From contig JALNZT010000039.1 of assembly GCA_023229135.1 (NCBI GenBank), positions 1 through 35,651 of the forward strand: a DNA stretch of 35,651 nt. Reading direction: 5' to 3'. Source of the DNA: Bacteroidales bacterium. Lineage in GTDB: Bacteria; Bacteroidota; Bacteroidia; Bacteroidales; F082. Each line of letters starts with the position of its first letter. Position 1 is the first letter of the stretch. The notes below the pieces were generated by a model, which ran no database searches, was not told where the DNA came from, and worked only from the letters and a program-made list of their open reading frames with translations. This document shows, in pieces, positions 29,439 to 35,651 of the stretch. The position numbers and the translations under genes were made by a program.

Positions 29439-30476
29439 ATGAGTATCATTAAAGTAAAGCGCGGCCTTGCCGCAAACCTCCCCACATCAGGCATGAATGC
29501 CGGGGAATTTCTGTTTGCAACAGATACAGGAGATTTATACATCTGCCAGTCGGCAACAGTAAAAATACTTCTTGCAAGAGGTACCGATTTAGGCTTGTAT
29601 CTCGCTAAGGCGCAAAACCTTGCAGACTTGCCTAATAAAGCTACGGCACGCACCAACCTAGGTGTGTATAGCACTACCGAAGTTGATCAGCTGCTTGCCG
29701 GTCTTCGTTGGAAAAACCCGGTAAAAGCTGCCACAACTGCAAATATTACGCTTAGCGGTGCAATGACGGTGGATGGGGTTGCTCTTGTAGCAGGCGATAG
29801 GGTGCTGGTAAATGCACAAACTGATCAGAAAACAAACGGTATTTACGTTGTAGCCACAGGTGCATGGAGCAGAGCAACCGATGCCGATTCGTCTGCCGAG
29901 CTGCTCAATGCTGCCGTGTTCGTAGGGCAGGGTACAGCTAATGCCGACACGGCTTGGGTGTGTACTACTGATAATATCAGCATTGGAACCAGCAATGTAT
30001 CCTTTGTTCAGTTTGCCGGTTCGGCCACTTATATAGGTGGATATGGTATTGATATAGCTGGTAATAATATCGACCTGAATCTTGATGAATTAGGTGCTGA
30101 CACCTCTATTGCCAGTGCTGATCAGATTGTATTTATCGACGTCTCGGCAACCGGAACGGCACGCTACAAAAAAATAACGCACGCCAACTTCCTCACGAGC
30201 CTTGGCATCACCAGCGACACTTATATGGTGAAAGCTCATGCCGCTGGCGTTGCCGGTTATCTGGATGATAGAACCTCAGGCACCGAGGGGATAAAAAAAT
30301 CATTGGTTGTCAACGATATTGTGTATAGTTTGTATTTCAGTTCGCTTACGGACGAAAGCAATATCGACCCTAACGCTGACATGGTAGCTGCTTACGATGC
30401 CTCAGCCACTACACACCGCCGCGCAAGCGTAAACAACCTTATCGCTAACGCTACAGTTGATGGGGGAAGTTTCTAA
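29439..30476 (+). CDS. tail fibre protein 1
   Basis: 345 residues. Begins with a fibre-type N-terminal segment (VKRGLAANLPTSGMNAGEFL, FATDTGDLYI), then LADLPNKATARTNLGVYST typical of phage tail fibres, and a larger beta-rich region (GDRVLVNAQTDQKTNGIYVV). The start MSIIKVKRG is also echoed by MSNIIRHKRS of the next gene, showing that both fibres use the same kind of attachment module. Stop and next ATG are adjacent. Confidence 0.75.
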   Translation: MSIIKVKRGLAANLPTSGMNAGEFLFATDTGDLYICQSATVKILLARGTDLGLYLAKAQNLADLPNKATARTNLGVYSTTEVDQLLAGLRWKNPVKAATTANITLSGAMTVDGVALVAGDRVLVNAQTDQKTNGIYVVATGAWSRATDADSSAELLNAAVFVGQGTANADTAWVCTTDNISIGTSNVSFVQFAGSATYIGGYGIDIAGNNIDLNLDELGADTSIASADQIVFIDVSATGTARYKKITHANFLTSLGITSDTYMVKAHAAGVAGYLDDRTSGTEGIKKSLVVNDIVYSLYFSSLTDESNIDPNADMVAAYDASATTHRRASVNNLIANATVDGGSF

Positions 30477-32372
30477 ATGAGCAACATCATCAGGCATAAG
30501 CGCAGCAATACACTTGGTGCAGTTCCGGCAATGAATGGGTTTACCGAAGGCGAAATACTACTCAACACGCGAGATGGGAAAGCGTTTTTTAAAAAAGTGA
30601 TGCCCAGTAGCGAAGAGCTTGTTGAGCTGCGCGGTATGCGTGATGATGTTAGGCTACTCGGCCAAACAGGGCCGCAAGGGGTTTCTGAAACTGGTATTAG
30701 GCAAGCCATCAGCGCGCTAAACCAAGGCATCATACCCAATTATTTTGTAACCTCACTTACCGAGTTCGTTGCTGCCTACAACGACATCCGGGCCAGCTAT
30801 CCGGGTGGCAACATATACATCACCGGCGATATTATCATGACCGCGAACTTAACACTTGATATGACTGGTATAAGCGTGTATGGACTTGGGTGCACCTGGC
30901 GTTTTTACAACGGCACGGCCTTAAATCCTTCTACGGTTTATAAAATTATAATCACAGCCGGCAGCCCGAGTTTTACGGGTATCAACTTTTATGGCTCAAA
31001 CGGTAGCGCAAGCCTACAACTGCAAAATGGTACTACACGTCAGGTGTTTACACTTAATCCATCATCAACAACGCCTTCCAAATATTTAATTTTCAGGGAT
31101 TGTCAGTTTACTGACATCGTGTGCGGAATCTCGGCTGATGTGATACATATAGATAGCCCTGTGGCTGCTAACGCATCCTTCAATATAACTTTTGATAGTT
31201 GCCGTGTAAGTACTCATGGTACTACAGCTGCTTACACGGGCTTCAATATTATTTACCGCTCAGCGAGTGCTACAGGGCGAATACTTGTTTCGGTTCATAA
31301 TCAAATTTCGAGCGATGAATCATATACCTCGTTAAAGTACCGCTTGGCTATGACTTTTAAAGATACCGTTAGCTTCGTTTTTAATACAGACGAAACCGCC
31401 TGGTTAGATGGGGAATCAAATATGACTATCATTGAAAGAACCAACAATATTTTACAGGCATTACCAATTGTAGGTTCTTTCGTGCCAGCCAATAGCTATT
31501 TACTGATGGCAACCGGATTAGAAAAAAACGTAGTTCGCGTGCCAGCCAGTGAGCTGATGAATGGAGGAGGCGGTGGGCTTGGCAGCGTTGGTATAACTAT
31601 GCCCAACATTTTTGTTGTTGCCAATAGCCCGCTAACAAGTGATGGTGTAATCAATGTAGGATTAAACACACAAACTAAAAACAAAGTTTGGGCTTCACCT
31701 GAAAACGCATCGGGGCAGCCTGCCTTCAGGAAGCTTGTTAGTGCTGACATACCGGCATTGGATTATGATAAATATGAAAGCTTTAGAGCCGGATTAGCAT
31801 CAGATTTAAAAGATATCGTTGGCAAAAACGACATCTACCAAGCCGGGACTAAATATAAAGGCATCTCGTTTGCTGGCGGTCAAGGCGTCTCAATAAGCAC
31901 CACCGACAGCCCCGCTGATGAAACGCTGAAAATAACTATAAGTACGCTTGGCTCTGGTGGCGGAGGCATTGATAATACGTTAAAAAACACTTTTTTAACG
32001 GCTGATTTAGGCATCTCGGCTAATATCTGGACTGATATAGTTGAAATTGAAATACAAGAAGACGGTGAGTATCTTATCAACTTTCAGCTTACTGCATTAA
32101 AATCCAGTACAGGTACATCAGTAATCGCAGCACGAATTGTTGAAGGCAGCCAGGAATTAGGCAGCGCAGAGCAAACGGTATTAACCACACTTGCGCCACG
32201 TGCAAGCCTTGCCGGGCATGGTTATGTTAGTCTCAAAGGTATAGGTGGTGGGAAATACCCATCAATAAAGTTACAAATGTGGGCATCAACCACTGGCTGG
32301 TCAGCGGTGCGTACCACACCCTCGTCTCTTAGCGAAAGAGCCACTCAATTAACAACCGTAAAGCTTATATAA
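30477..32372 (+). CDS. tail fibre protein 2 (long)
   Basis: 631 residues. N-terminal attachment module like fibre 1 (EGEILLNTRDGKAFFKK), then a beta-helix-like region (GGNIYITGDIIMTANLTLDM), a fibre-shaft segment with VGLNTQTKNKVWASPENASG and a C-terminal domain of about 130 residues (EIEIQEDGEYLINFQLTALK) resembling C1q/TNF-like receptor-binding tips. Probable host-recognition fibre. Immediately after fibre 1. Confidence 0.75.
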   Translation: MSNIIRHKRSNTLGAVPAMNGFTEGEILLNTRDGKAFFKKVMPSSEELVELRGMRDDVRLLGQTGPQGVSETGIRQAISALNQGIIPNYFVTSLTEFVAAYNDIRASYPGGNIYITGDIIMTANLTLDMTGISVYGLGCTWRFYNGTALNPSTVYKIIITAGSPSFTGINFYGSNGSASLQLQNGTTRQVFTLNPSSTTPSKYLIFRDCQFTDIVCGISADVIHIDSPVAANASFNITFDSCRVSTHGTTAAYTGFNIIYRSASATGRILVSVHNQISSDESYTSLKYRLAMTFKDTVSFVFNTDETAWLDGESNMTIIERTNNILQALPIVGSFVPANSYLLMATGLEKNVVRVPASELMNGGGGGLGSVGITMPNIFVVANSPLTSDGVINVGLNTQTKNKVWASPENASGQPAFRKLVSADIPALDYDKYESFRAGLASDLKDIVGKNDIYQAGTKYKGISFAGGQGVSISTTDSPADETLKITISTLGSGGGGIDNTLKNTFLTADLGISANIWTDIVEIEIQEDGEYLINFQLTALKSSTGTSVIAARIVEGSQELGSAEQTVLTTLAPRASLAGHGYVSLKGIGGGKYPSIKLQMWASTTGWSAVRTTPSSLSERATQLTTVKLI

Positions 32373-32373
32373 T

Positions 32374-33198
32374 ATGGCACGATCCATAGAAACGATTTAC
32401 AATTTAATCATTGCTAATAAGGAGACAAAGCCCGAGCTTGATGCGCTTGATTCGTCAAGCTCTGTAGCCATTTGGAGGCTTTGGGCTTATGTTTCCGCCT
32501 CTGTAATGTTTACAGTTGAAACCTTGTTTGATTTGTTTAAATCAGAAGTTGAAGGCATTATCGCAACGCAAAAGCCCGGCAGCCTGCTATGGTACAGAGC
32601 AATATGCCTTGGATATAAACCCGGCATAGGTTTAGTTGTTGAAAACGGACGTGTAGGCTATCCAGCAATCGCAAATGAAGTGCCTTCACTTTTAGCGCAA
32701 TGCAGCGTAAGAGAGGCGGCAGACGGCTTAGTAATTAAATTAGCTAAAGAAGTATCAGGCGAACTTGAACCGCTTGGTACAGACGAACAAAATGCGTTTT
32801 CGGCATTTTTGTCAGCGATGAAATATGCCGGGACAGAGATTCGCATCATAAACTCATCTGCTGAGCTGCTGTTGATTTATGGTGTAGTATTTTACGATCC
32901 TATTCTACTCACCGCCTCCGGAACGATCTTGGCCGATAGTAGCAGGCCAGTTGACATTGCGGTGCAAAACTACCTGCGCAATTTGCCCTTTGACGGTCGG
33001 CTGAAAAGCACTTCACTAATTACTGCTATCCTATCAGCACCTGGCGTTGTCGATTTTCAACTAACCGGACTTAGTGCTAAGTATGAAGACAACCCGCTTG
33101 AGCCTATAGTAGTTAGTCGCATACCAAATTCAGGGTATTTTAAAATTAAACCTGATACACCACTTTCCAGCACCTTAACCTATCAGCCTTATGTTTAA
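32374..33198 (+). CDS. baseplate wedge protein J-like (Mu gp47-like)
   Basis: 274 residues. Helical N-terminal part (LDSSSSVAIWRLWAYVSASV), a middle segment with ASGTILADSSRPVDIAVQNY and LRNLPFDGRLKSTSLITAIL, and a C-terminal domain, as in gpJ/gp47/T4 gp6-type wedge proteins. In Mu this gene follows gp46 directly; here lysis genes and fibres intervene. It overlaps the next gene by eight bases. Confidence 0.65.
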   Translation: MARSIETIYNLIIANKETKPELDALDSSSSVAIWRLWAYVSASVMFTVETLFDLFKSEVEGIIATQKPGSLLWYRAICLGYKPGIGLVVENGRVGYPAIANEVPSLLAQCSVREAADGLVIKLAKEVSGELEPLGTDEQNAFSAFLSAMKYAGTEIRIINSSAELLLIYGVVFYDPILLTASGTILADSSRPVDIAVQNYLRNLPFDGRLKSTSLITAILSAPGVVDFQLTGLSAKYEDNPLEPIVVSRIPNSGYFKIKPDTPLSSTLTYQPYV

Positions 33199-33670
33199 CT
33201 TCGATTTTCAAAAGCTGATTTACAACTTGCTGCCATCATTTTTGCGTAGCGAGAAAATGCAGTCCTGGCTCAATGCTTTAGTTTTTCCTGTGAAAACCTT
33301 ACACGCGAAATTCCTTGCCTACCGTGATGATGTGTTATTCAGCTTATCGCACAACGGTCAGGTACTGAGCTTAGAGGACATGCTAAACCGGCTCTTTAAT
33401 CCAGATGACCTACACCCACGTATTTATATAAGTGATGGTCCCAGGAAGGCAAAAACCTACTTTTATAATGAATCAGAGAATAAGAGCACTCGCCTACACA
33501 ATTTAGGCGAATCTTACCCGCCTGTTTACCTATTTAATCAGCAGGAAAGCACCGGCTTTGATTTTACCGTTTGGGTGCATAACTCAATTAGTTTTGATTA
33601 CAATCGTATGTTCAGTCTTATAGCCAAACACAAGGCAGCGGGCTTTCAATTTCAAATAAAAACCTATTAA
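33191..33670 (+). CDS. putative baseplate wedge / tail protein I-like
   Basis: 159 residues. The N-terminus (FDFQKLIYNLLPSFLRSEKM, WLNALVFPVKTLHAKFLAYR) resembles proteins of the tail-protein-I/gp48 position that follow gpJ in Mu-like phages. The second half is strand-rich. It would join wedge and fibre. Assignment relies on position and pattern. Confidence 0.5.
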   Translation: MFNFDFQKLIYNLLPSFLRSEKMQSWLNALVFPVKTLHAKFLAYRDDVLFSLSHNGQVLSLEDMLNRLFNPDDLHPRIYISDGPRKAKTYFYNESENKSTRLHNLGESYPPVYLFNQQESTGFDFTVWVHNSISFDYNRMFSLIAKHKAAGFQFQIKTY

Positions 33671-33671
33671 C

Positions 33672-34439
33672 ATGAATAATTTAGTAACCGATTTAAACGG
33701 GGGGTTTCCACTATTACTCAACGACTTTCGCTTCACTGATAATGCCGTGCGCCTTGCGCTTGCAGATATTGTTTCGTCAGTTGCCGGGACCAATCCGATA
33801 ATTTTGTACGGCTGTCAAACCCAACAGCAGACTAATTTTGTAAGCGTTTCGGAAGGTGCAATTTTTTGGCAAGGAGAAATATGGCATGTTTATCCACACA
33901 ACTTTACCGCGCCTAACCCCATGACAGAAGCTCCCTATTGGAATTTTGTAACAGAAAATGGCATAGAAGGAAGCCGCACCTTTGAAAATGCCGAAACGCA
34001 TCAGGTGCATCAGATACGTAAAGCTGTCGGATCAATGAATCCTTTCAATGGATCTGTTGGATCAGTAAGCTTTGAAGGAATGAAGAGGCTTCAAAACTAT
34101 CTCATAGAAGAGGCAGAAGTTCCCCGTGAATTAGGAGTAACAGTTGTTAATAATGCAACAAAAACTTACTTAATTAAACAGGGCAGACTCGTAAGTCTCG
34201 ATTTTTCAGTAAGCTTTCCCGGAAGCGAAAGTATGTCGGCTAAATTGTTAGGAACAATCCCTGAAGACTATAGACCTGCTAATTATATCAGTGGTATAGT
34301 CATCGGAAAACATAACGGTACTGATACTGTAATGCGTTACTCTATAGATAAACAAACCGGCCAAATATTAGCAATGCCCCTTGATGGGTCAACAGGCGGC
34401 GATCAGATGATTATTCTTAAAATCACCTACAGTATATGA
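33672..34439 (+). CDS. tail-fibre or baseplate-associated structural protein
   Basis: 255 residues. N-terminal segment with LTDLNGGFPLLLNDFRF-like opening (residues 4-20), a strand-rich middle (VSVSEGAIFWQGEIWHVYPH) and a C-terminal compact domain (RELGVTVVNNATKTYLIKQG to the end). Last gene of the plus-strand late operon, before the terminator complex. It may be a receptor-binding tip or a fibre-base protein. No reverse transcriptase or template repeat is present, so there is no sign that it is diversified. Confidence 0.6.
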   Translation: MNNLVTDLNGGFPLLLNDFRFTDNAVRLALADIVSSVAGTNPIILYGCQTQQQTNFVSVSEGAIFWQGEIWHVYPHNFTAPNPMTEAPYWNFVTENGIEGSRTFENAETHQVHQIRKAVGSMNPFNGSVGSVSFEGMKRLQNYLIEEAEVPRELGVTVVNNATKTYLIKQGRLVSLDFSVSFPGSESMSAKLLGTIPEDYRPANYISGIVIGKHNGTDTVMRYSIDKQTGQILAMPLDGSTGGDQMIILKITYSI

Positions 34440-34452
34440 AGTAGCAAAAAAA

Positions 34453-34570
34453 GAGGCCTTTGCCTCATCGCAGCCGGTCTCACGCGGCTACAAAACTAAG
34501 GTGCGCAAACACCACGACAAAGGCCATCAAAGCCTTATCGGTGTTTGCGCACCTATTTTTATTGTGAGAC
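34453..34570 (+). terminator. late-operon terminator within nested inverted repeats
   Basis: The core is a perfect 15-bp stem, AGGTGCGCAAACACC (34499-34513) with GGTGTTTGCGCACCT (34540-34554), followed by ATTTTTATT. A smaller stem AAGGC/GCCTT lies inside the loop. Outside it GTCTCAC (34477-34483) pairs with GTGAGAC (34564-34570), and GAGGC/GCCTC forms a further hairpin near 34453-34466. The structure is larger than a normal terminator. Confidence 0.75.
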
Positions 34571-34599
34571 ATTGCAAAAGTAAATAATAATTTTAACCC

Positions 34600-35418
34600 A
34601 TGACATTCAAAGTTTATAAAAGTTCACCCATGCCCTTCCAGGGGCAAAAAAGAAGATTTATTAATCAATTCATTGAAGTAATCAAGAAAAACCCATCCAA
34701 AATTTATGTTGACCTGTTTGGAGGTAGCGGCCTGCTCAGCCATGTTACTAAATCGGTCTATCCTGATGCAAAAGTAGTATTTAACGACTACGACAACTTC
34801 AGTCAACGGCTTGCTAACATACCCAAAACCAATCAGCTCCTTAACGATTTGCGCACGTTGAATATAGATATAAAGCGAGGCGAAAAACTAAATGCCACAC
34901 AGCGTGAGCGTGTGTTGCAACGAATCAATGAAGAAAACGGCTACGTTGACTACATAACGCTATCCTCATCGTTGCTATTTGCGATGCAATACGTTAAATC
35001 GTTTGATGAGCTGTCTAAATCAACGATGTATAATAAGATTAAAATGACTCCTTATAGTGCTGTGAACTATCTCCAAGGCATTGAAGTCGTTCGCGATGAT
35101 TACCGTAAGATTTACGAGACATATAAATCACATCCAGACGTTGTTTTCCTTATTGATCCTCCGTATCTATCAACTGATTGTAGCTCGTATGAGAATTACT
35201 GGCGACTTAAAGACTACCTTGATGTAATGCTATGCCTGTATGAGAATTCGTATGTTTACTTTACCAGCAATAAGAGTAACATCGTTGAACTGTGTGAATG
35301 GATAGAAAGCAATACCGGAGGTTTAAACCCATTTAGCGGTGCGACAACTCAAACCATGCGGGTAGCACCTTCATACAACTCATCGTTTACAGACATGATG
35401 ATTTACAAGTTCGTTTAA
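34600..35418 (+). CDS. D12-class (Dam-like) DNA adenine N6-methyltransferase
   Basis: 272 residues. Motifs: PFQGQKRR (12-19, the FxGxK segment), DLFGGSGL (38-45, S-adenosylmethionine binding) and DPPYLSTD (186-193, the catalytic DPPY). Length and order fit the Dam/D12 class, which methylates adenine in DNA such as GATC or related sites; the recognition sequence cannot be read. It sits at the right end of the phage, where Mu has its DNA-modification gene mom, and would protect phage DNA from host restriction. No partner nuclease is seen. Confidence 0.92.
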   Translation: MTFKVYKSSPMPFQGQKRRFINQFIEVIKKNPSKIYVDLFGGSGLLSHVTKSVYPDAKVVFNDYDNFSQRLANIPKTNQLLNDLRTLNIDIKRGEKLNATQRERVLQRINEENGYVDYITLSSSLLFAMQYVKSFDELSKSTMYNKIKMTPYSAVNYLQGIEVVRDDYRKIYETYKSHPDVVFLIDPPYLSTDCSSYENYWRLKDYLDVMLCLYENSYVYFTSNKSNIVELCEWIESNTGGLNPFSGATTQTMRVAPSYNSSFTDMMIYKFV

Positions 35419-35651
35419 ACATCAATGAAATGACATTTAAACGCGCCCCACCTTAGCAGCTCATGTGTGATAAAAATTGCACATTTGGTTTTGAAAAGAG
35501 GTACATTTCGATTTTGCGATTATACATCAGGAAAAGAAAAATCACAATGAAACAAAAAAATATTCTATATTATTTAATTTCAGTGATTTAACCTGTGTTT
35601 TTTAACCTTATTAATAGCTAAAAGTTAGATAGAAATTCAAGTACATAAGCA
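35419..35651. other. AT-rich right flank without genes
   Basis: No coding sequence seen. The right phage end probably lies here. A TGAAATGACAT string (35426-35436) also occurs near the left end (449-459), in the same orientation. Confidence 0.4.

Noticed and set aside
33672..34570. Diversity-generating retroelement (fibre gene followed by a large hairpin)
   Set aside because: No reverse transcriptase and no template/variable repeat pair found in the window.

Overview
The window holds an almost complete Mu-like (transposable, contractile-tailed) prophage of a Bacteroidota host. The host assignment rests on promoter shape: several predicted starts fit the Bacteroidota pattern TTG-N19/21-TAnnTTTG (for example TTTG-N21-TATATTTG at 1198-1230), and gene families such as the DUF3164-like, DUF6046-like and DUF2586-like proteins are typical of Mu-like phages in that phylum. 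No rRNA, tRNA, CRISPR array or insertion sequence was seen. The exact phage ends could not be fixed; about 1-480 and 35419-35651 are AT-rich and may include host DNA.

Layout: 482-608 is a repeat-rich regulatory or transposase-binding region. A repressor (minus) and a small Cro-like gene (plus) start from face-to-face promoters around 1198-1280. An antisense pair of accessory genes (1491-2334) follows. The early operon (2473-8821) encodes MuA-like transposase, MuB-like ATPase, a RecA-like ATPase, a GemA-like protein, zinc-ribbon proteins, a DUF3164-like protein and two further replication-region proteins. An accessory stretch (8817-11023) carries two attC-like hairpin elements, small unknown genes, an ASCH-like protein, a deoxyribosyltransferase-like protein and an antisense small gene. 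A strong terminator (11062-11098) ends it. A structured leader or small RNA (about 11156-11320) precedes a KilA-N protein gene.

The late region is split. From a divergent control region at 18794-18935, the minus strand encodes DNA packaging and head genes (TerS, TerL, small protein, gp36-like adaptor, DUF935 portal, MuF head protein with a C-terminal nuclease-like domain, gpG-like and gpJ-like proteins). The plus strand encodes prohead protease/scaffold, major capsid protein, sheath, tube, tail chaperone with a -1 frameshift extension, tape measure, hub, spike, gp25-like wedge, lysis genes, fibres, gpJ-like wedge and more tail proteins. A Dam-like methyltransferase sits at the right end, where Mu carries mom.

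Points that most deserve a second look: (1) the portal and MuF-toxin genes appear joined by a -1 frameshift signal (T TTT TTC followed by an 8-bp stem-loop), because the MuF frame is open back into the portal gene and lacks a normal start codon; (2) a structured RNA with its own promoter and mutually exclusive stems upstream of the KilA-N gene; (3) two inverted attC-like elements whose end boxes are conserved while their stems differ but still pair; (4) a shared promoter/leader module before antisense accessory genes, plus a third antisense gene of only 38 codons, missed by length filters, at 23380-23496; (5) a major capsid protein that begins with what looks like a secretion signal. All functional statements come from reading the sequence without database searches.
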